A stretch of DNA of 64,000 nucleotides from Clavelina lepadiformis (GCF_947623445.1 NC_135242.1:18972001-19036000), one strand, 5' to 3'; shown: positions 12,281 to 25,095, numbered from the stretch's first letter. The notes: generated by a model from the sequence alone, not told the origin. A program made the numbers and translations.

Positions 12281-15061
12281 ATGGTTAAGTTCCAGTTAGA
12301 TGGAGGTTGGGGCTGGATGGTTCTAATCGGATCTTTTTTCACTCAAGCCTTTATGGCTGCCCTTTACTTTAGCTACGGAGTCGTCACCGAATCATGGATT
12401 CGAGAGTTCAACTCTTCAACAGCAACGACTGCCTTGGTAGGCTCAACCGCGTCCGGATTTACCTCTATGACAGGTAGGAACAGAACTGAGTGCAGTGGTG
12501 ATAGCATGTAAAATACTTTGTAACATTCAACATCATACTACTGTAATTAGCCCCGATTGGAAGCTTCTTGGTAAACAGATGGGGCTGTCGAACATCAAAT
12601 ATGTTGGGAGCGGCACTGGTCACTTTGGGACTTTTCCTGTGTTCTCAAGCAAAATCGCTTCCGGAGATTTTTGTGTATTACGGAATATTTGGAGGTAAGA
12701 AAGACTTCCAAAATCGATTGCTGAGCTTGTAGAAGAAGCAAATACAGTAGCCTACCTTCTTTTCTTCTATAGGGCTACTCTGTAGACTACCTATACTTTG
12801 TGAAGTATGATTGTCGCTCACAAATTTTAGATGAAATACCATGTTGTATTTCAATAAGGCAGCATGCATATAGTGGATGACAACTTAGAATTTCAAATGT
12901 ACTTTCACTGTTGACAAAATTGACGGCAACCGAAATTTTTAGACACAAAGCGCTCGCAAAATTCGTTACTTTGTCTAAAACAAAAATCGTAATTAATATC
13001 AAAGATAACCTCTTGCAGAAAACAACAATTGAATGAGTCGAGGTAAAGTATGTAAAGGATCTTTTCGACACGAATAGTGATGACCTTGTTTATGTTATGT
13101 GTGACAGGAACAGGCTTTGGTTTGTGTTACGTTCCGGCTGTCATCAGTTTAACCCAGTATTTCAAAAACAAACGAGGCTTGGCTATTGGAATTGCTAGCA
13201 GTGGTGTTGGTGTTGGTTCTTTTGTATTTCCAATATTCATCGAAGCATTGCAGGTACGCTGGTATATAAACACGGGCAAGCCTATTATCTACACAAATTT
13301 ATACCACACACATGTTTACCATGCAGGATAAGAAAATATAGAAATGACTCCACAAAAAAGTCTGATAACTTAGTTTCAATTTCGAAGCAGAACTATTCAT
13401 GTAGAAATTTTATTCAATGCCTTCTTTGTTGTTTCCTCAGAATATTCTGAACCTGATATTTTCGCGCAGGTTCGTTACACATGGCGGGGTGCAATGCTCA
13501 TATTATCTGGAGTTATTGCGCATGAATTCGTATCTGCAATGGTAATTTTCCCTGTGGAACGCAAGAAGGGAAACGGTACACAAGGCAGGAAAGGCTTTTC
13601 AGCACTTCGTAAATTATCACGTCATCCCTGGCTTAATCGGATATTGTCAATGACCAACTCGGATCAAGCTAATATTGATGAACATCACGAAACGGAAATT
13701 GTTGATGACAAACCGCTACCGATAGTCAATGAGGAGGTTTGACGCAAGTTAATTATTATAGGTTATTAACTAATTTATAATTTATTTATTTATTTATTAA
13801 CTATTATCTAGTTTATTTTATCGCTTACTGTTTTCCTTTTCTATGTAAACTTTATCAAAGAAACTGGCTTCATTGTACTTTAGTTTTATTTATACTATAT
13901 ACTGCTACTAGAAAATCAAAATTAAGTTCAGCTGTTACATCTATTACCTTTTTAACAGAAATCATATGAAAATGATCATATTTTGACGTCAAACCACGAA
14001 GAGGTCGCAGATGACGGATTAACTGTTATGCTTTCAACTTTAAGTCTTGACCGGAAGCATAACAAAGACAGCTTCAGTCAACAATCTCGTCTTCTGTTCT
14101 GCAATCCTTTGTTTTATCTCATAGTCATCGGTAATTTTACAATGTTTGTGGGGATGATGATTGTCTACGGACTTACACCTATTCGAGCAACCAGTGAATT
14201 TGGCCACACTAGTGAGCAAGGTAATAAGTATTACAATACGTTTGTTTGCATATTTGGGCCTGTTTATCTAAACATTTCTCATTAGCAAAAAAAAGTTCGT
14301 CTCGTGTTATTGTTAGCAAGTAAATGCTTTTTTTCACGTCGGTCTCATCATAGTTTTGAATTTTGAAATTTTGATGTAACAGAAAACTTTTTATCAAAAC
14401 GATTAAAGTTTTATCTTTTCATGCAACTTCCACGTTTTTTCAAAATTCTATAACTAAGGTGCACTACTGGTGTCTATTATTGGACTATCTAATACTGTCG
14501 GTCGTTTTGGATGGGGAGCTTTGACAAATGTCTTACCGAGAATGGATCCGGTAGTATTGTTCATCACTTTAAGAACGTTTGCTGCGGTTTTAACTTGTCT
14601 AAGCCCACTCGCAACCTCATTTTCGATGCAGATTGCTTACTGCACTTTGGTTGGATTGGCTTTCGGCTGTTGGTCGCTGTATCCTATTGTTTTGTTACAA
14701 ATGTTTGGTAAGTAGGAAGACTGGCACCGATATGGTCGCAAACGTCTTAATAAACTAATATATATGTGACGTAACATATAGGATTCTACTTTCTCTTTTT
14801 ACAGGCGACATGTCGCTGAACATCGCGTTTGGTTATCTGGAAGTTTTAAATGGGGTAGGGTCGCTTGTCGGTCCAACTCTAGGTGGTTTGCTGTATGATA
14901 TCACAAAGTCTTATAACATATCCTTTATCTTTGGTGGAGCAACCTTGGCCGTTGGAAATATCGTTTTAACAGTTGGACACTGCGCATGCGCGTCAAAATA
15001 CGTGAATAGACAAAAGGATGTAAAGTCATATGAAAGCAGTCAAAAAGAGGACAAGTCTTGA
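12281..15061 (+). CDS. SLC16 monocarboxylate-transporter-like protein, copy 2
   Basis: Second member of the trio, 505 aa. Coding exons: 12281-12473, 12551-12694, 13108-13253, 13470-13736, 13959-14220, 14459-14707, 14805-15061. DGGWGW is kept at residues 7-12 and the LAIGIASSGVGVG motif in exon 3. Exons 1-4 and 7 and their introns are almost identical to copy 1 (introns 1-2 differ by a few bases), so this duplication is young. Exon 6 and introns 5-6 differ more from copy 1 than copy 1 does from copy 3, the mark of gene conversion. No frameshift or stop; the gene looks intact. Expression may use a copied promoter, as the upstream block is retained. Confidence 0.9.
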
Positions 15062-16354
15062 AAATTATTGTTTCTGGTCAACTAAGCAATAAGTCATGCT
15101 CTACTGCTCAGACTTTTGCTGAGTAACCGCGGTTATGGTAGCAAATACGATAAAAACTGGTGGATTGAAAAGGCCAAGTGTCTTCAGCTGAAATTTTCTG
15201 TATCACATTGTATAACTTAGTGTTCGGTTCATTTCAATAACCGTGAAGCCTGTCTGTCTACTCGGTAAACTTTTTTATGTTTTAAGTATCAATGAGGACA
15301 TTTTGCTGATTATTTCCCTGCTTAGGCTTTGAGTTATGTTGATGTTGTAAAGCAGTGCAAGGGACTTAAAGCTGCAACTGTTGCAACGCCAAGTATTGGA
15401 GTACCGGCGTCAATGTGGCCCTTTTGGTGCACTTCCAATGGAATACGGAGTAGAAGTATAGAGCTCTGCTAGACTTTGCGATTTCATTCCTGACGTCGAC
15501 TCCTACCCTACCGAATTTTCACTATTTATGAAGAAATCCTGAGTCTACCTATAGCCGTCTGCGTACTATCGTCGGTCTATTCCGCTCAACCCTCCACAAA
15601 TAGCGATTGGCAAACTCTGTGGCCTGCGAGTTTGGCAAGGAGTAGCAATAAATCACAAGCCACGTCATATCTAACTGTTCCATCCAACCAGCTCGCGGAG
15701 CACACCATCTGCGCGTTCAGGATGCCAGCACGATCCAATAGCTGTTCGACTTCTGCCCCAACATTTAGCCTGGATGACCGAAAAACGTTAGCTGAAACAA
15801 TGAGAACGACAAGACAATGTATAACAGAGTTTCGTTTACAACAACTATGCACCTATGTTTTATGAATTATGCGTACCAGATGCATTCATGCATCATAAGT
15901 TTATTTTGAGAGTAATGGTCTATATACTCTATGCAAATAGTGTTTTAGGTGCATTTTACGTGTTGCTGGTATATATTTCACGTATTCTACGTTTTAATTT
16001 TAGTTGGTTATCAACTGCGCATAATATAAAATTACTTTCCTTGTATTTCAAACAAAGTTTGAAATACCTCATAAGAAGCACATATACTTGCTGAATTACT
16101 CAAATAAGCTACCATTTTTACACGCGAAGCTTGACAACAAATAAGCTCTAACGCATTGTAGACTACGTCGCACGCAAGGTTTGGTGACAGTTAATCACGC
16201 GACACTTAATCACGCGACACATAATCACCGACACATAATCACTAGGACATTTAATCACGCGACATTTAATCACGCGACACATAATCACTAGGACATTTAA
16301 TCACGCGACACATAATCACTAGGACATTTAATCACGCGACATTTAATCACACAT

Positions 16355-16639
16355 TTACAATATTTTTTTACACTTACAATTTACAGCAATGTTATGCATA
16401 GGAAATGTAAGCAACTGCACTTCGGTTGTTATACGAGCCTGGCACCGACTTTTCTGGTAGAGTTTGCAACGCCACTGAATCGTTCCGTTTGCGTACTCAC
16501 GGTGTTTGACAAACTCGTACTGTTTGTGCAGCACCGATTGATTCCCTTTCGATGTTAAGCTAAACTGCACTGTCTTATTAGTCATAGTAGCCCTAATGTC
16601 CGTTCGCCCCGACATTTCTGGTAGAGTTTGCCACGCCAC
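16355..16639 (-). pseudogene. FLYWCH-type zinc-finger fragment in MULE-like element
   Basis: The minus-strand frame of up to 94 aa contains a FLYWCH-like pattern: FSLTSKG, then Leu, then EFVKHRE, then IQWRCKLYQKSRCQARI, with a possible His ligand further on. FLYWCH fingers often sit at the N-terminus of MULE-type transposases, where they bind the element ends. The first residues come from the internal duplication of the element, and the frame runs into the terminal repeat array, so it is a remnant and not a full protein. No DDE catalytic domain is attached. Confidence 0.5.
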
Positions 16640-16846
16640 TGAATCGTTCCGTTTTTATTAGTCATAGTAATGTCCGTTAAATTAAAATAATCACGATTTA
16701 CAACGGTAAGACAGCGGCAGGCTATAGTATAGACAAAGACACTGTATAAATGTCGTGTGATTAACTGTCTAGTCATAGTAATGTCCCCTGAATTGAAATA
16801 ACCACGAGTTACAACGGTAAGACAGCGGCAAGCTATAGAGTATAGA

Positions 16847-16890
16847 CCAAGGGTCCGCAACCTAGGGCCCGCGGGCCGTATCCGGAACGA
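16847..16890. repeat. Solitary hAT-like terminus
   Basis: Sequence resembling the ends of hAT-type elements, AAGGGTCCGCAACCTAGGGC followed by CCGCGGGCC, lies inside the MULE-like element. No partner end with matching inverse was found, so it may be a truncated nested insertion or coincidence. Confidence 0.3.
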
Positions 16891-18913
16891 GATTGTCTGT
16901 AGATTGGACTAGTCGTTATAGATACAAAGAGATGTGGCGGTCGTGATAGTAAATTGTAATAATTTATTCATTGGCATTGTTCCAGAGTTCCAAACCGACA
17001 CAAAACAAGTAGCATTGTATTTTACGGTGTAACGTTTTGATGGTACTTTGGTCAAGAGCTTCGGTGACAATACAGTAGAATAATGTTAGATATTACATAG
17101 GTTATACTTTCGGACAATATAACAATTAGACTTTATGAAGCTGGTGTTGATTTAAAGAAACATTATAGAGAAAGCTGGCGCAACGGAGTCAAAACAATTG
17201 TCGGGGAGTCGCATCCAAGTGATTATGTGTCGCGTGATTAAATGTCGCGTGATTACGTATCGAAGTCGCGTGATTAAATGTCCTAGTGATTATGTGTCGC
17301 GTGATTAAATGTCCTAGTGATTATGTGTCGCGTGATTAAATGTCCTAGTGATTATGTGTCGGTGATTAAATGTCGCGTGATTACGTATCGAAGTCGCGTG
17401 ATTAAATGTCCTAGTGATTATGTGTCGCGTGATTAAATGTCCTAGTGATTATGTGTCGGTGATTAAATGTCGCGTGATTATGTGTCGCGTGATTAAGTGT
17501 CGGTACACCCGCACGCAAGCTAACTCTGTAGCATACTATAGTTGACGACATTTCGTACAAGTTTAGTGTGTAAAATTCAGACCGTTGTGAAATATAAATA
17601 TTTTCTTAATATTTGTTGTTGTGGAAAGAAGGTCATATGCTACTATCACGTGACGAAAATATTCAGCAACCAATTTAGATTTTTTCTGTAAGGTTTCCTA
17701 TGTGCGGGACCTAAAATTATTTCCTCTGTTCAAACCTTTTGCAAAACTCTAATTTACAAACGATCCGATACTTGTCTAGCATGGTGCCACTAAACGTAGC
17801 GCTGAAATGAGGCAAAAATTAAGATTTCTCTGATTTAGTAAAACGTCTTACGTAGGGCTTTAAAAAACTGTTTAGATCAATCAGACTTTACACTCTTTAC
17901 TTTAAAGTTTAAACCTATCTAACGAAAGCTAGAGATATGTGAATTATGTCATATTCCATTATGAGTTAGGCCCAGGCATGTTAAGTTTACATGCAAAATT
18001 TCATCGAGTCCTGAAGCCGCATGACGTCGTTTTCGAGTGATTGCCACCTTTTTGGTAATTTTATTACATAAAAAAAAATAATGTAAAAAATTGGCTCTGT
18101 TTTCAAACACAAAAGCCTCCATAAAATGGAGTGATATGCCGCAGAGATAATAACTGCACAATGTACATTACAGATTTATAGTAAAGCGTTAAAACAGACA
18201 TTTCGACCACAGGCTATTGCACACTTAATAGTTGCCAGTATCAACGACATGATGTCTTTTTTGCGCTCGCATTCCTGTGTTGGTATTTTTTTTAAAGGAG
18301 CCTATAATAAGTTATTTTACCAAGTCTTGTTACGTACAGGCCTGTAAAAGTAATCTTATATCATGTTAGTTAAGCAACAACATATATCAAAAAGGTGGAC
18401 ATTTACGGTTGTATTCTATTAAGAAATTGGTCTAACGCACGTTTAGGAAATATTACAGCGTATCGCAGTCTCGTATGCTTACCTGCGTCAGTGAGCAAAC
18501 CGATGAGAGAGGTTATTTGTACCGGATGTAATTTGTTTATGTTTTTTCTCTCAACAAAAACATTTGATTTGTTACGTGACAGATGTAATACAAAAGGTAT
18601 CCACGAAACCATATTTTGCGATAGTAACAGCGTTCAGACAACGTTTGACAGGTATTTCAGATAACGTAACCAGATAAATGCCCTGAGAATAAAATTAAAC
18701 TCAGCAACCATATATGAAGTTTTAGGCAGTGAACCATGCATAACTTTAGCTACGTTTATAAGGTAGCTTAATACAAAACAAAGATTAACTTATTGCAAAA
18801 ATAAAGAGGCTGTGTCAAGAAACACATAAGCCGTGGTGAAACAACACAGCAATGTATTGTGGGCATGTTTGTCGTTATACTACATGTACACCTTCAGCTG
18901 TTTAGAAATTGTT

Positions 18914-21900
18914 ATGGTTAAGTTCCAGTTAGATGGAGGTTGGGGCTGGGTGGTTGTAATCGGATCTTTTCTCTCTCAAGTTCTTATGTCTGCCATGTAC
19001 TTTAGCTACGGAGTCGTCACCGAATCATGGATTCGAGATTTCAACTCTTCAACAGCAACGACTGCCTTGGTAGGCTCAACCGCGTCCGGAATCACCTCTA
19101 TTGCAGGTATAAGAACACAGTTGTCGCTCGGTGGCAGAGCGATTAGAGCGTCGGACTCATCAAAATGGCAGCCAACCTCGATTCCAAGCTATGTGACCAC
19201 TGTTGTCCCTTGAGCAAGATATGAAAGAATTTTTCTTCTGTTCAGTGTTCTCAAGCAAAACAGCTCTAAGCTTGCGCAATTCGTTAAAAAAACACAAAAA
19301 GCAAACAAAATGTGTATCCATCGGAACTAGCAAAAAGTTTAAGTCGTGCAAAGATTTTCCTCAGTCCAAGGATAAAGATTGTGATATCATACCACAGTTA
19401 AGGGCAAAGTACGAAATCATGTAAAATATTTTGTAATGTTCTCTATCATGCTAATTAGCTCCGATTGGAAGCTTCTTGGTAAACAGATGGGGCTGTCGAA
19501 CATCAAATATGTTGGGAGCGGCACTGGTCACTTTGGGACTTTTCCTGTGCTCTCAAGCAAAATCGCTTCCGGAGATTTTTGTGTATTACGGAATATTTGG
19601 AGGTAAGAAAGGCTTTTTTCATCGATTGTTAAACTTGTAAAAGGAGCAACTACCTCTTTTTCTGCAATGACAAAAATGTTTCATCTCTGGGTCATGATCT
19701 ATGTGGTTTGTCACAGAAGTAATCATATTAGGTCACGGAAAATCGGCAGCAAGCAAAACTTTGAGTTATCACCGTTGTATAGCCTTAACATATAAAACCA
19801 TATTACTATATAACTAGACGAGAGATTGCTGAGGTTGTATGTCATAAAGTTAACATGATATTATGGCTCTCTTTGTCGCATCAAGCAATATTCAGTATAG
19901 AAACTGTAATGGACATGGTGTACGAATAATTGCTTGCAACTAATTCTACATAAGTGATCACTACTTGTACGGCTATACTAAGTCATAAGGTATAGTTTCA
20001 TTTAATCCTTTCGATATCGAAGAATTTGTTGACTACCAGCAACCTGGCTTTAGCAAATATAAATTCACAAAACTTCCAATAGCATATCCCATTTCTTTTT
20101 ACCGTAGCAGTATTCATAAATAATACACAGAAGCTCGTTGTTCCTTTGCGTCCCATTCATATAAAACTTGTCCAAAATTGATGTGGATTTATAAAAAACT
20201 AAAACGTTTATTTGAGGTGTATGTGGATCACAGCAGTAGAAAGTTTAATAACCTCTGCTCTACAGGGTACCTGAACTTCGTCAAACCTGGTTGTGTTATG
20301 CAAATTTGAGACCAAATACCAAGTATTGTTGTAGTATTATATGTAGCAGCAAAAACGCATACATTTAGTATAAGTATAAGTCTTAATTACGTATAAAGTG
20401 CTCTTTAGGGTGTTTAGACTTCAACTGATGCCGTGGTATAAAATATATATCCAAATTTATCAAAACAATAGTAAATAAGCAATAATATCTCTTGACAGAA
20501 AACAAAAATCGATTGCATGGTATGTAGGATATTGATGACGACATGCGGCAAAGGATGTTATCGACACGAAAAGTGACGACCTTGTTTATGTTATGTGTGA
20601 CAGGTATTGGCTTAGGTTTGTGTTACGTTCCGGCTGTCATCAGTTTAACCCAGTATTTCAAAAATAAACGAGGCTTGGCTATTGGAATTGCCAGCAGTGG
20701 TGTTGGTGTTGGTGCTTTTATATTTCCAATATTCATCGAAGCATTGCAGGTACGCTTGTTTAAATATTGGCACACGAAAACTTACCATGCATAAACAACA
20801 TATGTTCGGCAAGTGCAGACAATATTACATAGGTTATATATGCACTAACAAGCATATAGGCCTATCGTTTCCTATTTGTGTTAGGCGAAATCTTATAGGT
20901 TGTGCTGGTATATACTTAAAGCAAATATAGATATGAGCACAACCAAACAGTGTTGAACTTACTGTTTACCATAACTGATGTTATGGATGTTATTTCAAAA
21001 GTTGTTGGAAACTCAGACTCAGACAACTAAGTTTTGCTCTTAATATTGTTCATTTTAAAAGTCAATTGTTTCTATTGCTGTCCTATCTGAAAATTCTGAA
21101 CCTGTTATTTTGACGCAGGTTCGTTACACATGGCGGGGTGCAATGCTCATATTATCTGGAGTTATTGCGCATGAATTCGTATCTGCAATGGTTATTTTCC
21201 CTGTCGAACACAAGAAGAGAAAAGGTACACAAAGCAGGAAAGGCTTTACAGCACTTCTTAAATTATCACGTCATCCCTGGCTTCCCCGGATATTGTCAAT
21301 GATCAGATCGGATCAAGCTAATATTGATGAACATCACGAAGCGGAAATTGTTGATAATTGCAAATCGTTACCGATAGTCAATGAGGAGGTTTGAAACCAC
21401 AGGCTGTTTATTTGCAGTCGCTTAGTGCTTTCTATTTACATTTCGACTCTTATTCACTAACTGCGGCTTGCTTGTAGATTTAAATATTGTTGTAGGCTAT
21501 TGCTTTCCGTTTGTTTTAATATCACACATTAAGTAAATAAGGAATAATTGTATACGATACTTGCAAATTTGAAACTAAAACTACGAAAGATTAAGTGCAG
21601 CTATTACATCTATAACCTTTTTAACAGAAATCCGACAAAAATGATCATATTTTGACGTCAAACCACGAAGTGGTCGCAAATAACGGATTAACTGTTATGC
21701 TTTCAACTTTAAGTCTTGACCGGAAGCATAACAAAGACAGCTTCAGTCAGCAATCTCGTCTTCTGTTCTGCAATCCTTTGTTTTATCTCATAGTCATCGG
21801 TAATTTTACAATGTTTGTGGGGATGATGATTGTCTATGGACTTACACCTATTCGAGCAACCAGTGAATTTGGCCAAACTAGTGAGCAAGGTAATAAGTAT

Positions 21901-22694
21901 TACAATACAATTGCTTGCATATTAGTTGATAGTTATCACAAAGGAAAATTGACTATTGTGTGAAATTGCAAGAATTTTGCCACGTATTCATAATTTATAG
22001 AATTTGATGTAACAGGAAAAGTTTCAACACAACGACTAAAGTTTTATCTTTTTATGCAAATTCCACGTTTTTTCAAAATTCTATAACTAAGGTGCACTAC
22101 TGGTGTCTATTATTGGACTATCTAATACTGTCGGTCGTTTTGGATGGGGAGCTTTGACAAATGTTTTTCCGAGAATGGATCCGGTAGCATTGTTCATCAC
22201 TTTGAGAACATTTGCTGCGGTTTTAACTTGTCTAAGCCCACTCGCAACCTCATTTTCGATGCAGATTGCTTACTGCACTTTGGTTGGATTGGCTTTCGGC
22301 TGTTGGTCGCTATATCCTATTGTTTTGTTACAAATGTTTGGTAAGTAGAAAGACTGGCACTGATATGGTCGCAAACGTCTTAATAGACTATTATATATGT
22401 GACGTAATATATAGCATTCTACTTCCTCTTTATACAGGCGACATGTCGCTGAACATCGCGTTTGGTTATCTGGAAGTTTTAAATGGGGTAGGGTCGCTTG
22501 TCGGTCCAACTCTGGGTGGTTTGCTGTTTGATATCACAAAGTCTTATAACATATCCTTTATCTTTGGTGGAGCAACTTTAGCCATTGGAAGTATCGTTTT
22601 AACAGTTGGACACTTCGCATGTGCGTCAAGATACATTAATAAACAAAACGTTGTCAAGCCAAACGGAAACAGTGAACAAGAAGACATGCCCTGA
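18914..22694 (+). CDS. SLC16 monocarboxylate-transporter-like protein, copy 3
   Basis: Third and most diverged member, 506 aa. Coding exons: 18914-19106, 19459-19602, 20604-20749, 21119-21388, 21628-21889, 22092-22340, 22438-22694. DGGWGW is kept; helix 1 differs (VVVIGSFLSQVLMSAMYF against MVLIGSFFTQAFMAALYF in copies 1-2). Exon 4 has one extra codon in the cytosolic loop and the C-terminal tail differs after the last helix. Introns 1 and 2 are much longer than in copies 1-2 (352 and 1001 bp against 77 and 413), intron 1 partly because of a SINE. Exon 6 encodes the same protein as copy 1. All splice sites are GT-AG and in phase. Substrate unknown. Confidence 0.9.
19115..19420 (+). repeat. 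tRNA-derived SINE in intron 1 of SLC16 copy 3
   Basis: Present only in copy 3; copies 1 and 2 have a 77-bp intron here. The head resembles a tRNA: GCTCGGTGGCAGAGCGATTA matches an A box and CTCGATTCCAAG a B box about 45 bases later. A body with GTCCCTTGAGCAAGATATG follows, a form common in SINE bodies. Exact ends and target duplication were not resolved. Confidence 0.5.
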
Positions 22695-22768
22695 AAAATA
22701 TTGTTTCTGGCCAACAAAGCACTGCATTTTACTGAGTAACCGCGGTTATAGAAGCAAACACAAATTTG

Positions 22769-22774
22769 AATAAA
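22769..22774 (+). terminator. Candidate poly(A) signal, SLC16 copy 3
   Basis: AATAAA 75 bp after the stop of copy 3. Copies 1 and 2 have GATAAA at the matching place, so their 3' ends may be formed by a variant signal. Confidence 0.4.
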
Positions 22775-22860
22775 CTGGTATGGAAAAAGTCGATGATCTC
22801 AAGCAAAAACGTTTCGGTATCAATGTTTAGCCTATTCGAATAACCGCTTAGTCTACCTTC

Positions 22861-23770
22861 CAACTTTGACTATTTCATGTGCTTGGGTGGTGATGTACGA
22901 TGCTGTTAAGCAGACCAAGCAGCAGTTTCATAACTTTGTTTGTTGAGGAACGTATATCTGACTGTTTGGTTAGAAAATCAACAGTGTTGTGCAGAGTAGT
23001 AAGATCACCAGAGTTTTTTTTTAAGATTCGCGCATTTGTTTTTTGAACGAAAACGCTAACCTATACAGTACCACCACATATTGCTGAATGCAAAATTTTA
23101 TGCATGTTTCATTTCTTTTGTTTAGCTTCTGTTTACGGCGTTACCAGTTACATACGAAAGAATTATTGCAAATTGAAACAAAATTACGCTAATCTTATAC
23201 GAAAAAGCCAAAATTGTATATGATGCTGCTACAGATTCTGGATAATTTTTAAAGTTTTAAACCTTTGATTTCGCTTGAATGTTACAGTTATTAGTTTCGT
23301 AAAAAATGTCTTGCTATCGCAACGCGGAAAGTTACGAATATAAGCACGTCAAGCTAAACAAAATTACTATTGGATGTGCTGATTTTTTACGAAAGTTACG
23401 ATGTTCTAACTGAGAAATGGCGTATGGTTGTGTATGTGTGCACCCTAGAGGAATGTCAGTACGAAATACATAGCAAAAGTGGTGAGTTGTTACAAAAACG
23501 GTGTTCAACGCAATTATAATGCGATAGAAAGAAGCCAACTACTACATTGAGAGGAGTGACAGTAGTTTCGCTAGTTAACCATCGGCTCACCAGCATGCTG
23601 ATTTCTGTAGAAAATCACACAAAAACTCAGGTACAAAACTTGATACTCCACTGTGGAGAAGGCGGTTGTTAGAAAATGGCTTAAAGCTTTTTAAAACTAA
23701 ACAATTTTTCCTTTCAAACACATCACCAAGTGTAGGTTATTCAGGAAGTTTATTGTATGTATCTTGCCCA
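22861..23770. other. Gene-free gap
   Basis: Homology with the spacers ends around 22860. No exon or repeat boundary recognised in this part. Confidence 0.4.
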
Positions 23771-23778
23771 CTATTAAG

Positions 23779-24271
23779 CAGAGGTGGGCAATCGTTACTT
23801 TGAAAGTATCGTCGGTAACGGTACGGGTACTTGGCAAGGAATTTACCGACGGTTCCGCTATTTGGTACTATTTTTAAAAAGTAGTTCGGTACCTTGTCGG
23901 TACTCGGTACATTTTGTGTAAAAGATGCTGTTGCAAATGCAATGTTTGCCGCGTTTATGACCCGATAAACGTTACTCCAGGTCACAACATATGTGACTTT
24001 AATAGCTTGCAATTTTACCTGACATTTCTAGATTAAAAAAGATCAACAGATGCTAAAATTAGTACGTTATTAAAGATTAATTAACATATATTTGTGAAAA
24101 CATAGGCCTTCTTGCTAAAATTTTGAAATCATCACGTGAAAAGTACCGAGTATCGGGACCGACTGAAATGTCTTGAAAAAAGTAATTCGTTACAGAGATT
24201 TGGTATTTTTTTTCAAAATTACCGCGGTACAGTAATTCGGTACTATAGTGCTGTGGTACTGCCAGCGTTTG
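23779..24271. mobile_element. hAT-type MITE, 493 bp
   Basis: Flanked by the 8-bp duplication CTATTAAG at 23771-23778 and 24272-24279. The left end is CAGAGGTGGGCA and the inverse of the right is CAAACGCTGGCA, imperfect inverted repeats of the hAT kind. Subterminal regions are rich in GGTACC/GGTACT motifs in both orientations (TCGGTACCTTG, TCGGTACTCGG, CCGCGGTACAGTAATTCGG). No transposase. Confidence 0.75.
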
Positions 24272-24279
24272 CTATTAAG

Positions 24280-24960
24280 CACCCAATATTAAGCGTGATG
24301 AGTTTAGGGTGCGTGTCATCAAACGGCATTGAAAAGCGGTAGACCTACATCTTCGAGGGAATGATGAACTGCAACTGGCTGCAAATAAATGATAGACCTA
24401 CAGTTTGAAACAAATTATAGAAGTGGTTTTTTGTAATAGAAGACGTATTATTCACAACTGGCACAGTACGTATCGACAAAGACCAATCCTTACCTAAAAT
24501 TGTGTAGCTCTAATGGTTCTAGACTTGTGTCACCAACAACCCCAAGACACAGGCATCCTCAAACGAGTCGAGAATTCTTGGTAACTCCCATACCACTTCC
24601 TGGCTTGCAATTATTCCCATGCTTCCTGTAGGCCTATCTCTCTCGTGTTTATTCTGTTATGATCTTTCCTATTCTAGTTGGCAGAAGCTCCCAGTTCGCA
24701 CACAACTGCATATAGGAAACCTTCGTTCACGCTCTAAATTCATAGTAGACTCTAAAACTCAGTACGGATGAACGAACGAATGCTGCCTTAAGTCGATGTA
24801 TTATATGGTTATGTAAATGTGACAAATCGATGAAGCATCAATATAATCAGAATGAATCAATATCAAATGTTTGAGTTTACTGATAACTTGACATTCAGAC
24901 AGCAATCAGTGTCAGTCAATCAAGCTGCATCCTCACAATACATGTGTATGCGGTAGAATT
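24280..24960. other. Gene-free gap
   Basis: No coding exon or bounded repeat recognised. Confidence 0.35.
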
Positions 24961-24964
24961 TACT

Positions 24965-25095
24965 TTCAGCAAGGACTCCACGGGGCACGAGTGGTAGTTG
25001 GTTTTGTATTTTCCTGTTCTTGCGATTGGATTTAGCGGTGGGATCACAATTATGCGCCCCGGGTTCGAATCCTATAACAAAAATTTTTTTAAAAT
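24965..25095 (+). repeat. tRNA-like SINE fragment
   Basis: Contains GGGGCACGAGTGGTAGTTGG, resembling a Pol III A box, and CCCGGGTTCGAATCCTAT, a good B box. The spacing is too long for a tRNA gene and cloverleaf pairing is poor. A second, more decayed unit at about 25255-25325 repeats CAATTATGC and GGGTTCGAAACC, followed by an A-rich stretch as in the first. Confidence 0.4.

Larger units (their letters stand above)
16179..17509 (-). mobile_element. Mutator-like (MULE-type) element with tandem-repeat ends
   Basis: The 1331-bp insertion is flanked by the 10-bp duplication CGCACGCAAG (16169-16178, 17510-17519); spacer 1 has the empty site near 10607. Both ends are built from tandem short repeats in opposite orientation: TTAATCACGCGACA and TAATCACTAGGACAT units at 16190-16352, and the inverse TGTCGCGTGATTAA and TGTCCTAGTGATTA units at about 17218-17506. 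The interior has a roughly 75-bp direct duplication (about 16661-16735 and 16770-16848) containing ACAACGGTAAGACAGCGGCA. The duplication length and a FLYWCH-like frame on the minus strand point to a MULE; no transposase catalytic domain is present, so it is non-autonomous. Confidence 0.7.
15062..18394. repeat. Spacer 2 of the SLC16 array (duplicated unit)
   Basis: Homologous to spacer 1 but lacking its two hAT MITEs and carrying a 1331-bp Mutator-like insertion (16179-17509). The first 850 bp are nearly identical to spacer 1, while the last part (17520-18394) shows more differences from 10605-11768. No gene of its own was recognised. Confidence 0.75.

Noticed and set aside
16190..17506. CRISPR array or satellite, from the regular short repeats
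   Set aside because: The repeats lie in two opposed arrays at the ends of an insertion with a 10-bp target duplication and have no unique spacers; eukaryotic context.
25030..25080. Possible tRNA gene because of a good B box (GGGTTCGAATCC)
   Set aside because: No consistent acceptor and anticodon stems, and a decayed second copy lies 200 bp on; a SINE fragment fits better.
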